DNA of 64,000 nucleotides from Chitinophagaceae bacterium (GTDB lineage Bacteria; Bacteroidota; Bacteroidia; Chitinophagales; Chitinophagaceae): NCBI GenBank assembly GCA_028288585.1, contig JAQBNL010000002.1, positions 33,592 to 97,591 of the forward strand, read 5' to 3'. Shown piece by piece: positions 35,731 to 44,438 of this stretch (position 1 is its first letter; each line of letters starts with the position of its first letter). The notes under the pieces were generated by a model. It saw only the letters and a program-made list of their open reading frames with translations, ran no database searches and was not told where the DNA came from. The position numbers and the translations under genes were made by a program.

Positions 35731-36429
35731 TTATTGCTTAATAAATTTTTGGTTCATCATTAACTCATTCACTACAGTTACCTGGATAAAATAAGCTCCC
35801 CTCTGCAAATTAGAGATTGGGATTTGTATGGTTTTATACATTGAGCCCGAACGGAATTTAATTACAATCTTTCCGCTTGCATCCTGTATCTGCACATTTA
35901 CAACTCCCTTTAAATCACCAGAACCTTTATAAGTAAGTTTTAAAAGATCAGTTGCAGGATTAGGATATATTATCCATTTATTATTGTCTTGTGGCGCTGT
36001 ATTAATTTTTGGTGTAATGCTTTGTTTGCCGGTTTGGCTTTGTGTATTTGAATATGTAACAGGAGTATTTGTAGTACCTCTGGTATTTACAGCCACAATA
36101 GGGGATAGGGCAATTGTATTATTATACCCATCAGTAATTTTGAGCCTGTAAAAATTTTTGCCGGGCGAAAAATACCTGTCATTAAAAAAATAAATATCAT
36201 CTTCAGTATAATTCCGAAGCATCCTGTCTTTAGCAGCTTCAGTCCATGTTACGCCATCTGTACTTCTTAGTAAAAGATAACTTGTTCTCACGTTTGTGTT
36301 AATCATATTCCAGTTAAGCTTAATTGCGGAATTATTAAAATCATAAATAGCAGTAAGCTTCGCAGTTTGTGAAATGGCATTGCAAAATATGCCTGAAAAG
36401 AGTAGGATAGTAAGTGAAATTTTTTTCAT
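35731..36429 (-). CDS. Secreted protein with T9SS type A sorting domain
   Basis: 232 residues. Signal peptide (KKISLTILLFSGIFCNAISQ), a fibronectin-like domain (AIKLNWNMINTNVRTSYLLLRS, GKNFYRLKITDGYNN), a Ser/Thr/Gln-rich linker, then the sorting domain WIIYPNPATDLLKLTYKG to GAYFIQVTVVNELMMNQKFIK. Exported through the type IX system. Short for the family; its ligand or partner is unknown. Confidence 0.85.
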   Translation of the reverse strand: MKKISLTILLFSGIFCNAISQTAKLTAIYDFNNSAIKLNWNMINTNVRTSYLLLRSTDGVTWTEAAKDRMLRNYTEDDIYFFNDRYFSPGKNFYRLKITDGYNNTIALSPIVAVNTRGTTNTPVTYSNTQSQTGKQSITPKINTAPQDNNKWIIYPNPATDLLKLTYKGSGDLKGVVNVQIQDASGKIVIKFRSGSMYKTIQIPISNLQRGAYFIQVTVVNELMMNQKFIKQ

Positions 36430-36529
36430 TTGATATTGCCTGGTAGTCTTAGTAAGGGAGACGGCCGAAATTAAATAAAATATGCAAGCAACTAGTTAAT
36501 AAATTTATAAATAAAGTTTCTCAAACAAT

Positions 36530-36537
36530 TATCTTTG
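36530..36537 (+). promoter_or_regulatory. Possible -7 box of mdh
   Basis: TATCTTTG matches TAnnTTTG. It lies 33 bases before the ATG at 36571 and overlaps the start of the longer ORF in the track, which argues that the shorter start is real. No convincing -33 element was seen at the right spacing. Confidence 0.35.
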
Positions 36538-36570
36538 CCGCTTATTACTCATTCACTCAATAAAAATTAT

Positions 36571-37506
36571 ATGAAAGTAACTGTTGTAGGTGCAGGAGCA
36601 GTAGGGGCAACCACCGCCGATAATATTGCAAGAAAAGAACTTTGTGAAGAACTTGTATTATTGGATATAAAAGAAGGACTTGCAGAAGGTAAGGCAATTG
36701 ATATGATGCAAACATGCACCTTGCTTGGCTTTGATACAAAAGTAGTGGGCAGCACCAATGATTATGCAAAAACAAAAGGAAGCAATGTAGTAGTTATTAC
36801 TTCAGGCATTCCACGTAAGCCGGGCATGACCCGTGAAGAACTGATAGGTATAAATGCCGGTATTGTAAAGGGAGTTACACAAAATATATTACAGCATTCA
36901 CCTGATGCAATAATTATTGTTATCAGTAACCCAATGGATACAATGACCTACCTCGCTTTACAGTCAAGTGGTTTGCCAAAAGAAAGAGTGATAGGCATGG
37001 GCGGTATTTTAGACAGCAGCCGTTTTAAATATTATTTATCAACAGCCATCGGTTGTTCCGCTGCTGACCTTCAGGGAGTGGTTATTGGCGGGCATGGCGA
37101 TACAACCATGATTCCTTTAACAAGATTAGCCACCTGGAACGGAACCCCGGTAAGTAATTTATTAAATGAAGAACAGCTTAAAAAAATTGCTGCTGATACT
37201 ATGGTTGGCGGCGCAACACTTACAGGACTGTTGGGAACTTCTGCATGGTATGCACCCGGAGCTACAGGCGCTGCTTTGGTAGAAGCTATTGTAAGAGACG
37301 AGAAAAAATTAATGCCTTGCTGTGTTAGCTTAAATGGAGAATACGGACAAAAAGATATTTGCCTCGGCGTGCCTGTTGTGATTGGCAAAAATGGCTGGGA
37401 AAAAATTATTGATTTTAAATTGAATGAAGAAGAACAGGCTGCATTTAATAAAAGTGCCGATGCAGTTAGAACAATGAATAATGTGTTGGGAACATTAAAT
37501 GTTTAG
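36571..37506 (+). CDS. mdh: Malate dehydrogenase
   Basis: 311 residues from MKVTVVGAGAVGATT. NAD-binding GAGAVG, substrate Arg residues in SGIPRKPGMTREE, ISNPMDTMTYLALQSSGL, catalytic His in IGGHGDTTMIP. It belongs to the LDH-like type 3 MDH group common in Bacteroidota and links malate to oxaloacetate in the TCA cycle. The track begins 12 codons earlier, at a start overlapping the promoter box; rejected. A terminator follows. Confidence 0.95.
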   Translation: MKVTVVGAGAVGATTADNIARKELCEELVLLDIKEGLAEGKAIDMMQTCTLLGFDTKVVGSTNDYAKTKGSNVVVITSGIPRKPGMTREELIGINAGIVKGVTQNILQHSPDAIIIVISNPMDTMTYLALQSSGLPKERVIGMGGILDSSRFKYYLSTAIGCSAADLQGVVIGGHGDTTMIPLTRLATWNGTPVSNLLNEEQLKKIAADTMVGGATLTGLLGTSAWYAPGATGAALVEAIVRDEKKLMPCCVSLNGEYGQKDICLGVPVVIGKNGWEKIIDFKLNEEEQAAFNKSADAVRTMNNVLGTLNV

Positions 37507-37531
37507 GTGTTAAAAAAAAATCTAAAATTTG

Positions 37532-37559
37532 ATAAGGCTTTTTTAGGAAGCCTTATTTT
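37532..37559 (+). terminator. Rho-independent terminator after mdh
   Basis: ATAAGGCTT pairs with AAGCCTTAT around a TTTTAGG loop, followed by TTTT. It ends 5 bases before the next plus-strand gene. Confidence 0.75.
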
Positions 37560-37564
37560 GTATT

Positions 37565-38506
37565 ATGAAGATTCTATTTAAGATATTTTATTTTTCTGGC
37601 GTTTCATTTATACTTATCTCCTGTTCTTCTGATTTTACATTTAATAACAGTAAAATATTAACTGATTATCCATCCGGTTCGGGGATAACATATTTAAACA
37701 ATCGTATTTATTTAATAGGGGATGATGCAGCTAATTTATTAATTACAGATACGGCATTCAATCCTGTTGACAGTATACAACTTTTTGAATCCAATGAAAA
37801 AAGAATCCCGAAAGAAATAAAACCAGACCTGGAAGCAGCAACGGTTGTATCCATTAACAGGTCCCCGGAAATATTATTGGTTGGCTCCGGTTCATTATCA
37901 CCATATCGAAATAATGGATGGCTGATAAATCCATTTACCAAAGTAAAGACACAGATAGACCTGGATATTTTTTATAAGCGCCTTAAAGCGGAAGGAATTG
38001 ATGCATTAAATATTGAGGGTATTGCTACAATTCCGGCCGGTATTGTATTGGCGAGCCGGGGCAATAAATCTTTTAGGGCCAATTATTTAATATTTACTTC
38101 AAAAGAATTTTGGAATAAACAGGATAGCGCAGAGATTAAAATATGTAAGGCAGGCGCAAACGCTGACACCAATTTTTTTCAAGGCGTGTCCGGTTTGGAA
38201 TATTCAAAGCTATCAGATCAATTACTGCTTACGATTAGTACAGAAAATACCGCGAGTTCTACCCAGGATGGAGCTATAGGAAAAAGCTTTCTGTGGATCA
38301 TCAATAACATCTCCGCTAAAAAAAATATGATCGCCATTAACCCAAACAAAATTTTTGATCTTGAAAAAGCAGATGAAAGATTTAAAGGGCATAAAATTGA
38401 ATCTGTCTGTATCATTTCTGAAAATAAAAAAGAAATGCAGTTGGCATTGGTTGCAGATGATGACAAAGGCACCAGCATTCTGTTTAAGATCACAATTAAA
38501 AAATAA
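37565..38506 (+). CDS. Hypothetical lipoprotein, beta-propeller-like
   Basis: 313 residues. FKIFYFSGVSFILISCSSD is a lipoprotein signal with Cys near residue 19. Repeats of Gly/Asp-rich beta blades (GSGITYLNNRIYLIGDDAAN, LLVGSGSLSPYRNNGWLI, GVSGLEYSKLSDQLLLT, LALVADDDKGTSILFK) suggest a propeller resembling the DUF6929 group, not confirmed. Likely outer-membrane anchored. First gene of a five-gene plus-strand run. Confidence 0.7.
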   Translation: MKILFKIFYFSGVSFILISCSSDFTFNNSKILTDYPSGSGITYLNNRIYLIGDDAANLLITDTAFNPVDSIQLFESNEKRIPKEIKPDLEAATVVSINRSPEILLVGSGSLSPYRNNGWLINPFTKVKTQIDLDIFYKRLKAEGIDALNIEGIATIPAGIVLASRGNKSFRANYLIFTSKEFWNKQDSAEIKICKAGANADTNFFQGVSGLEYSKLSDQLLLTISTENTASSTQDGAIGKSFLWIINNISAKKNMIAINPNKIFDLEKADERFKGHKIESVCIISENKKEMQLALVADDDKGTSILFKITIKK

Positions 38507-38544
38507 TATCAGTGATATTCTTCTAATTTTATTAAAAAATAAAC

Positions 38545-39483
38545 ATGCGAATATTTTTAATTATCGCGTTTACTGTTTTAATTATCGCTGGCTGTGAACA
38601 AAAAAATAGTTTATCACCACGTGAAGGATATGTTCACCTTAAGGAAGGTAAAGTTTGGTATAAGATTGTGGGTAGTGGCAATAAAACGCCATTGTTATTG
38701 CTACATGGCGGGCCGGGGGTGCCTTCTTATTATTTAAATTCAATGGCTGCGCTTGGAGAGGACAGACCGGTTATCTTTTTAGATCAGCTGGGTTGCGGCA
38801 GGTCCGATCGTAATATTGATTCCACCTTGATGACAGTTGAAAGCTTTGTGAATGAATTAAAAGAATTTACGGACTCAATTCATCTTACTTCTTTTTATTT
38901 ATATGGACATTCGTGGGGAACAATGCTTGGTATGGATTATTATTTAAAATATCCTCAACACATCAAAGCAATTATTTTTGCAAGTCCATGCCTTAGTGTT
39001 CCGTTTTGGGAAAGAGATGCGGATTCATTGATCAATACTCTCCCCGATTCTATTAAGACCGCTATTAATATTAATGAAAAAAATAAAACATTTGATTTAC
39101 CAGCTTATCAAAGTGCCATCGGGTATTATTACGACCGGTTTTTATGTATCAATAAAAAACCATCACCTGATCGGGACAGCACCCGTGCAAACATTGATGG
39201 TAAAACATACATGACAATGTGGGGACCGAGTGAATTTACTGCTACCGGAAATTTAAAAGGATATGATCGCAGCCCGGATCTGCCTAAGATAAAAGTTCCT
39301 GTACTTTTTATATGCGGTGAGTTTGACGAAGCAGTGCCTTCTACAGTTAAATATTTATCCACGCTGGTACCGGAAGCAAAATTTGAGGAAGTAAAAAATG
39401 CTGCGCACTTAACACAAATTGATAACCCTGCAGAAAATAACAGGATCATAAAAAATTATCTTCATCAGGTAGATAAACAATAA
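38545..39483 (+). CDS. Alpha/beta hydrolase, proline iminopeptidase-like, lipoprotein
   Basis: 312 residues. IIAFTVLIIAGCEQ is a lipobox (Cys about 17). LLLLHGGPGVPSYYL is the oxyanion-loop HGGPG; the Ser nucleophile is in YGHSWGTMLGM; catalytic Asp is expected in VLFICGEFDEAVPST and His in VKNAAHLTQIDNP. The family releases N-terminal proline or cleaves related amides. A cap domain lies between about residues 145 and 235. Confidence 0.85.
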   Translation: MRIFLIIAFTVLIIAGCEQKNSLSPREGYVHLKEGKVWYKIVGSGNKTPLLLLHGGPGVPSYYLNSMAALGEDRPVIFLDQLGCGRSDRNIDSTLMTVESFVNELKEFTDSIHLTSFYLYGHSWGTMLGMDYYLKYPQHIKAIIFASPCLSVPFWERDADSLINTLPDSIKTAININEKNKTFDLPAYQSAIGYYYDRFLCINKKPSPDRDSTRANIDGKTYMTMWGPSEFTATGNLKGYDRSPDLPKIKVPVLFICGEFDEAVPSTVKYLSTLVPEAKFEEVKNAAHLTQIDNPAENNRIIKNYLHQVDKQ

Positions 39484-39507
39484 TTACTTTTAATAAAATA
39501 TTACGTA

Positions 39508-40308
39508 ATGCTGAACATTTTAAAAAGAATTTTATTCATTGGTTTATTTTTCTATTTGCCTTTTCAAAGTAATGCATGGGGAGTGCTGGGGCATCGTATA
39601 GTTGGGCAAATTGCAGAAAGCTATCTTACACCAAATGCTAAAAAAGAGATTACCAAAATATTAGGAACGGAAACAGTAGCCATGGCAGCAAACTGGGCTG
39701 ATTTTATAAAGTCTGATACCACGATGGCTTACTTGTCCCCCTGGCATTATGCTGATATAAAAGGCGGCTTATCACATGCAGATGTTCTTTCTTATCTTAA
39801 AAATGATACAGCAACAGATGCTTATACAAAGCTTAATTTTTTGATCAAAGAATTAAAGAATAAAAACCTCTCCTTAGATAAAAAACGAATGTATCTAAGA
39901 CTCGTGATCCATATTGTTGGTGATATTCACCAGCCATTGCATGTAGGTCATCCCGAAGATGAAGGAGGGAATAAAATAAGAGTTACATGGTTTGGCACCA
40001 CAACAAACCTGCATTCTGTATGGGATTCACGCCTTATTGATTTTCAGCAGTTAAGTTACACTGAATACACCAGTGCTGTAAATCATACAACAAAAGCGCA
40101 ACAACTTGCATGGCAAAAACAGCCTTTAAAAGAATGGATATACCAGACATACCAGGTTGCACAAAACGTGTATGCTGATATTAAGCCCGATGATAAATTA
40201 AGCTACGTGTATAATTATAAATACATAGATATTCTTAACCGGCAATTACTTATAGGCGGGATCCATTTGGCTGCATTATTAAATGAAATCTTTTCCGCGA
40301 AAGGATAG
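39508..40308 (+). CDS. S1/P1-type nuclease
   Basis: 266 residues. Signal peptide ends at SNA, leaving WGVLGHRIVGQIAES: the mature N-terminal Trp and the His of the trinuclear zinc site. Further zinc ligands: AANWADFIKS, SPWHYADIK, LRLVIHIVGDIHQPLHVGHPEDEGGNKI and NLHSVWDSRLID. It cleaves single-stranded DNA and RNA outside the cytoplasm, and may salvage phosphate or nucleosides. All usual ligand motifs are present. Confidence 0.93.
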   Translation: MLNILKRILFIGLFFYLPFQSNAWGVLGHRIVGQIAESYLTPNAKKEITKILGTETVAMAANWADFIKSDTTMAYLSPWHYADIKGGLSHADVLSYLKNDTATDAYTKLNFLIKELKNKNLSLDKKRMYLRLVIHIVGDIHQPLHVGHPEDEGGNKIRVTWFGTTTNLHSVWDSRLIDFQQLSYTEYTSAVNHTTKAQQLAWQKQPLKEWIYQTYQVAQNVYADIKPDDKLSYVYNYKYIDILNRQLLIGGIHLAALLNEIFSAKG

Positions 40309-40347
40309 CTGTTAGATAAATTTATTTTGTTCTTATAAATTATTATC

Positions 40348-41151
40348 ATGAAAAAATTATTTGGAAAGAGTGTTAATTGCTTATTGTCTGTTCTATGTTT
40401 CATTATTATTTCCTTATCAGCCGAAGGCAAAAGTTCAAAAAAAGATTTTTATGAAATAAAGATCTATAATTTAAAAACTGATGAGCAGGTTGTTGCCGTT
40501 GATCAATATTTAAAGAATGCTTATTTGCCGGCGCTGCACCGAGCAGGCATAAGCAAGGTTGGTGTGTTTAAACCTCTTGCCAACGACACAGCGCAGGTTA
40601 AAAAGATATATGTTTTTATTCCATTCCATTCCTTGCAGGAATGGCAAAAGCTGCCTCAGCTGCTTGAGAAAGACGATGCTTATATATCTTCTGCTAAAGA
40701 ATTTACGGATGCTCCTGCTGATAAAAAACCCTTTGAGCGCATTGAATCAATTTTGCTGGATGCGTTTCCTATGCATACACACTTCGAGGTATCGGGTTTA
40801 AAAAATCCATTATCACAAAGAGTTTATGAATTGAGAAGTTATGAAAGCCCTACAGAGCATCTTCATAAAACAAAAGTGAGAATGTTTAATGAAGGCGGGG
40901 AGATAGCTTTATTTAAGCGCTTAAATTTTAATGCAATTTTTTATGCACGGGTTTTATCAGGAAGCAGGATGCCTAACCTTATGTACCTTACCACCTTTGA
41001 AAATATGGCTGACCGTGATACACACTGGAAAGCTTTTGGCAGCTCGCCGGAATGGAAAGCTTTAATTGCCATGCCTGAATATGAAAATAAAGTTTCTGTT
41101 TCCCGCAATGAAACCATCTTTATCCGCCCAACTGATTATTCTGATCTGTAA
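40348..41151 (+). CDS. NIPSNAP family protein, exported
   Basis: 267 residues. Signal peptide (SVNCLLSVLCFIIISLSAEG). Two dimeric alpha-beta-barrel halves; the C-terminal half has VYELRSYESPTEHLHKTKVRMFNEGGEIALFKRL and HWKAFGSSPEWKAL, typical of NIPSNAP. Possibly a ligand-binding stress protein; no activity can be assigned. Lies in the plus-strand run after the nuclease, 39 bp away. Confidence 0.85.
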   Translation: MKKLFGKSVNCLLSVLCFIIISLSAEGKSSKKDFYEIKIYNLKTDEQVVAVDQYLKNAYLPALHRAGISKVGVFKPLANDTAQVKKIYVFIPFHSLQEWQKLPQLLEKDDAYISSAKEFTDAPADKKPFERIESILLDAFPMHTHFEVSGLKNPLSQRVYELRSYESPTEHLHKTKVRMFNEGGEIALFKRLNFNAIFYARVLSGSRMPNLMYLTTFENMADRDTHWKAFGSSPEWKALIAMPEYENKVSVSRNETIFIRPTDYSDL

Positions 41152-41225
41152 GTTGCCGGTTTAATATAGTATCACAATATTCGGCACTAATTTTTCTGTT
41201 AATTGCAGAGATCAAAAAATATAAA

Positions 41226-41660
41226 ATGAAAAATAACATTACAGGAAGTGCAAACATTAGCATTAATGTTGCTGCATCAAAGGTTTGGGAGGCGTTAACT
41301 ACCCCTGCCATAATAAAACAATATTTTTTTGGCACCGATGCCATTTCTGACTGGAAGGTTGGAAGTCCTCTTATTTTTAAAGGTGAATGGCAAGGGAAAA
41401 CGTATGAAGACAAAGGCACCATACTGGAAGTGATCCCTCAAAAATTGTTTAAGTACAGCTACTGGAGTTCTATGTCAGGTATAGAAGATAAGCCTGAGAA
41501 CTATGTAAACGTTACTTATGAATTATCCGGAAACAATGATGCTACAACGCTTACTATCACACAGGAAAATATTCCTGATGAAAAAACAAGAGAGCATTCA
41601 GAACAGAACTGGAGAAAAGTTTTGGAAGATCTAAAGAAGCTTTTGGAAAGATCTAATTAA
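41226..41660 (+). CDS. SRPBCC (AHSA1-type) domain protein
   Basis: 144 residues. ISINVAASKVWEALTTPAIIKQYFFG start, WKVGSPLIFKGEWQGKTYEDKGTI middle, NWRKVLEDLKKLLE C-terminal helix: the START-like AHSA1 fold with a hydrophobic pocket. Function unknown. Ends inside the last codons of the convergent DUF4287 gene (4-base overlap), so it sits at the border of the ArsR cluster. Confidence 0.85.
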   Translation: MKNNITGSANISINVAASKVWEALTTPAIIKQYFFGTDAISDWKVGSPLIFKGEWQGKTYEDKGTILEVIPQKLFKYSYWSSMSGIEDKPENYVNVTYELSGNNDATTLTITQENIPDEKTREHSEQNWRKVLEDLKKLLERSN

Positions 41661-41875
41661 TCTTTTTTACCCTTGAATGTTGCATAAATTGCCATAGCAT
41701 GTCCATGCCCTAATTCAAATTCTTCTTTCAGCCAGTTGGTAATTTCTGTTGCTTTCACCGTTTTTACAAGTTGGCCGCCTTGCAGAAAACCTTTTTTTTC
41801 TGCAAGGCGTTTAAAGTCGCCAGGGCTTTTGCCGGTCTTTGTTTTGATATTATCTATATATGCCTGGAATGACAT
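41657..41875 (-). CDS. DUF4287 domain protein
   Basis: 72 residues: YIDNIKTKTGKSPGDFKRLAEKKGF and TEITNWLKEEFELGHGHAMAIYATFKG are the DUF4287 pattern. Cytoplasmic. It is the last gene of the minus-strand ArsR cluster. This domain often accompanies SRPBCC/AHSA1 proteins, as here. Function unknown. Confidence 0.85.
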   Translation of the reverse strand: MSFQAYIDNIKTKTGKSPGDFKRLAEKKGFLQGGQLVKTVKATEITNWLKEEFELGHGHAMAIYATFKGKKD

Positions 41876-41924
41876 AATTTATTTGTTTAGTTACTTTAAA
41901 ATTAAATTATTGAGTTATCCTCTT

Positions 41925-42359
41925 TTACGATTGATTTGAAAAATTGAACATCCAGCGAACACCAAACCTGTCTAAACAACAACCCCAATATCCCCAAAAC
42001 TCATCACGCATGGGAGCGATCTCGCTGCCACCTTCTGAAAGAGCATTGAACAACCTGTCAGTTTCTTCCCTTGTATCAGGCTCAAGATTAATGGTAGTGT
42101 TATTGCCTACCACTAATTTGTGTCCCATAGATTCAAGCATGTCTGTGCCCATTATAAGTGTGCCTCCTACTATTGGCAGTGATACATGCATTACGCTGTT
42201 TGCATCTTTTTCTGACATTGGTGGCATGCCGGGTTGCGCAGGCACATCTTTCATGCGCATAATGGGTATTACAAACTCAGTTTTAAAAACCGATTTGTAA
42301 AAATTGAATGCTTCTTCTGTGTTACCCTGAAAATTAAGATAGATAGATACTTTTGCCAT
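41925..42359 (-). CDS. VOC family (PhnB/glyoxalase-like) protein
   Basis: 144 residues from MAKVSIYLNFQGNTEEAF; the track extends 33 codons upstream into the preceding gap and is rejected. Two beta-alpha-beta modules, with FYKSVFKTEFVIP and SEIAPMRDEFWGYWGCCLDRFGVRWMFN. PhnB-like proteins of this type have no phosphonate link established. Its C-terminus resembles the VOC fragment at 44353, which is a different paralogue's remnant. Confidence 0.87.
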   Translation of the reverse strand: MAKVSIYLNFQGNTEEAFNFYKSVFKTEFVIPIMRMKDVPAQPGMPPMSEKDANSVMHVSLPIVGGTLIMGTDMLESMGHKLVVGNNTTINLEPDTREETDRLFNALSEGGSEIAPMRDEFWGYWGCCLDRFGVRWMFNFSNQS

Positions 42360-42381
42360 TTTTTTTAGTTTTTGTATTATT

Positions 42382-42897
42382 TTAAAATTGAGATTTATTT
42401 CTTGTTTCAGAAAACAATTTTTCCAATTGGTCAAAACAGATCGTGATGCCTTGTTCAAAACCTAATTCGACAATTTTCTGTAAAGCATCCTCGGTTGGAT
42501 AAATTAGTTTAAACTCCACTCTTGTGCCTGTATTGGTTTCAGTAAATACATTTTTACCTTTTGAAGTTGGCAGATCAGGATTGATATTTCCTTCTTCATC
42601 ACAAAAACAATCTTCTGCATCATAACTTTTTAAATGGTCAATGGCAATGTAATTCATGCGTCCCCAATGCTTTTGATTTTCGGGGCTTATCATTGCATAC
42701 AACCAAAAACCACCCACCGAAAAATTCATAGATTTAGTTTCGGCCCGCCATGGTGCAGGTCCCCACCACTGGTCAAGAAGTTCGCTTTCAGTGAAGGCAC
42801 GCCAAACATTTGCAACGGGTGCATCAAATTCTCTTGAAACAAGAATTGATCTTTCTTTTAAGTCCTTACTTACCTGCGTTTTATTGATACTGCTCAT
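42382..42897 (-). CDS. SRPBCC (AHSA1-type) protein
   Basis: 171 residues. SREFDAPVANVWRAFTESELLDQWWGP start and GTRVEFKLIYPTEDALQKIVELGFEQGI C-terminal helix are typical AHSA1. One base separates it from the ArsR gene (42899), so they are translationally linked. The ArsR-AHSA1 pair is a frequent Bacteroidota arrangement. Confidence 0.87.
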   Translation of the reverse strand: MSSINKTQVSKDLKERSILVSREFDAPVANVWRAFTESELLDQWWGPAPWRAETKSMNFSVGGFWLYAMISPENQKHWGRMNYIAIDHLKSYDAEDCFCDEEGNINPDLPTSKGKNVFTETNTGTRVEFKLIYPTEDALQKIVELGFEQGITICFDQLEKLFSETRNKSQF

Positions 42898-42898
42898 T

Positions 42899-43213
42899 TT
42901 ATTTATTTTTTAATTTATTTAAAACTTTATCAAGCTGGTTGAATTTAGTGTCCCACATTTGGCGGAAGGGTTCAACAAAGTCGGCTACCTCTTTCATTTT
43001 TTTAGGATTAAAGTGATAATAGATCTCCCTGCCCGTTTGTTGCTGTTTAAGGATTTGGCATTCAGTTAAAATTTTTATGTGTTTAGAAACTGCCTGCCGG
43101 GTTGTATGAAAATGTTCTGCAAGGGCGTTAGGTGTCATTGCCTGCAGTGCAATAAGACCGATTATTGCTCTGCGGGTTGGGTCTGCAATAGCCTGGAATA
43201 CGTCTCTGCGCAT
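42899..43213 (-). CDS. ArsR-family helix-turn-helix regulator
   Basis: 104 residues. [40 protein letters not shown] (recognition helix) and [16 protein letters not shown] wing: the ArsR winged helix. No obvious metal-ligand Cys pair, so it belongs to the metal-independent AHSA1-linked group. It heads the ArsR-SRPBCC-VOC-DUF4287 unit and probably represses it. Immediately upstream lies the end of the second cassette island. Confidence 0.9.
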   Translation of the reverse strand: MRRDVFQAIADPTRRAIIGLIALQAMTPNALAEHFHTTRQAVSKHIKILTECQILKQQQTGREIYYHFNPKKMKEVADFVEPFRQMWDTKFNQLDKVLNKLKNK

Positions 43214-43304
43214 TTTATTTTTTGTTTATATGAAACTGTTCAGTTGCAAATATAAGTGCAACTATTCAGTTGCGCAAATTTTTTTAATTAATATATTTCG
43301 GTGC

Positions 43305-43427
43305 TGGCATTTTCAAACGTCCCGCTTGCAGCAATACCAATGTTAGCGGTTCGTGCTATTGACTTAGGTTGTCTGCAAAACCCGTTGTCATCGGTTTTTA
43401 ATTATTGTTTTTCAGGGTCGTTAGCGG
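43305..43427 (-). repeat. Degenerate attC-like region E4 at island end
   Basis: Two partial elements on the gene strand: CGCTAACGACC at the PIN stop and CCGCTAACATTGGTATTGCT further on, the latter like the start of E5 (GCTAACAAAAATATTGCTGC). The far arm is not clear. Sits at the gene-3' end of the island next to the ArsR cluster. The TAA of the PIN fragment is part of the element core. Confidence 0.5.
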
Positions 43428-43570
43428 TTGTTTTTCACCTCGTCAATAAATGTTCTAATTGTTTCAATCATTGTCTTACTAAACTTTTTCAATTCAAGTA
43501 GGTCTTTGTCGCCTGTAAGTAAATAGCCAGCTTTGCCATCTTTTGCCAATGCAAGTAGCTGATGTTGCAT
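43421..43570 (-). pseudogene. PIN-domain toxin remnant (C-terminal 49 residues)
   Basis: Absent from the ORF track. From the ATG at 43570 the frame reads LLALAKDGKAGYLLTGDKDLLELKKF and ends FIDEVKNNR, the C-terminal part of PIN-family VapC-like toxins (metal Asp in TGDKDLL). The N-terminal half with the other acidic residues is missing, replaced by truncated element E3. Decayed cassette, probably non-functional. The partner antitoxin is not seen. Confidence 0.7.
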
Positions 43571-43574
43571 TGTC

Positions 43575-43750
43575 CAGTAGGGAATTGACCAACTGTCTGC
43601 CCGGACTGAAGCTAAATTTATAACTAAAAGCCGAAGTCAACCTACAAAAACTCGGCAGAATTCCGTGCGCCGAAACCAAAGCCTGGCATGTACTGCCGAT
43701 GATTGCTTCAATTCCAGCCCCAATTGCACAAAACCTTTTGTTGGTGGCTG
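43575..43750 (-). repeat. attC-like element E3 (one arm deleted)
   Basis: About 176 bp. Near-identical to E1 across TTTTAGTTATAAATTTAGCT and neighbours. Its gene-5' arm is complete (CAGCCACCAACAAAAGG), but the far arm (GGCTTTGTGC...CGTTGGCTG in E1) is lost at the PIN junction. A deletion has joined the element interior to the PIN coding region. Confidence 0.7.
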
Positions 43751-43764
43751 ACAAATTGTAAAGG

Positions 43765-44277
43765 CTACCCCTTTTCTGTCAAGTCAAGTTTATAAAGCCA
43801 ATATCTTTTCCCAAGTCGTTTGTCAATTTCTCTTAAGATTGTAAACCCGATACTTTCATAAATATGTCTTGCTTTGTCCATAAGTTCTGATGTATGCAAT
43901 GCAATTACTCCCTCATTATTTTGTCTTGCAGTGGCAATACAAATTGTTGTCAACTTCTTACCAATTCCTTGTCCACCAAATTCCGGATCTACCGAAACGA
44001 AACGAATGTAGCACCAATCTTTGTCGTAAATATCAGTTGGATTTCCTTTTGGAACAAGAAAAGCCATTCCAATTACTTTGTCATTGTCAGTCGTGCAAAT
44101 TATGGATGTTGATTTGTCAAGCAGTTCAGTATAAGTATTGTCGTCAGTTAATGTGTTGTAAAGCTTTAACCAATTGTCGCTTGTCAATTTTGATTCAAAT
44201 TGTCTCCACGATTTAATAGCCAGGTTTTTTAACTCGGTCAAGTCATTAATATTTCCTTTTCTATAAATTATATTCAT
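43765..44277 (-). CDS. GNAT N-acetyltransferase (cassette gene)
   Basis: 170 residues. Acetyl-CoA motif A: RFVSVDPEFGGQGIGKKLTTI, with the preceding beta strand DKVIGMAFLVPKG and the following ARHIYESIGFTIL. Substrate unknown; cassette-borne GNATs often modify antibiotics or peptides, but no evidence here. Stop is 15 bases from element E3. Confidence 0.85.
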   Translation of the reverse strand: MNIIYRKGNINDLTELKNLAIKSWRQFESKLTSDNWLKLYNTLTDDNTYTELLDKSTSIICTTDNDKVIGMAFLVPKGNPTDIYDKDWCYIRFVSVDPEFGGQGIGKKLTTICIATARQNNEGVIALHTSELMDKARHIYESIGFTILREIDKRLGKRYWLYKLDLTEKG

Positions 44278-44352
44278 TAGGAATTGTCAATGTGAAGAGA
44301 GCGATTTGCAATCTTAGTGATGTCGTTCATTTTTAATTACTGTTGGTATTGT

Positions 44353-44427
44353 TTACTTAGCATTAAACATCCAACGAATTCCCAACCTGACAAGGCTTAC
44401 ACCCCAGTAGTCCCAGCACTCATCGTG
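44353..44427 (-). pseudogene. VOC (PhnB-like) C-terminal remnant
   Basis: Absent from the ORF track. HDECWDYWGVSLVRLGIRW followed by MFNAK and a stop matches the end of PhnB-like VOC proteins (compare RDEFWGYWGCCLDRFGVRW at 41925). Only about 25 residues remain. It sits between the GNAT gene and the MORN gene, with no element of its own. Relic of a lost gene or cassette. Confidence 0.6.
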
Positions 44428-44438
44428 AGGGTGCAAAG

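Noticed and set aside
43494-43754. 86-aa ORF over element E3 and PIN fragment
   Set aside because: Reads across a non-coding element in a different frame from the PIN match.
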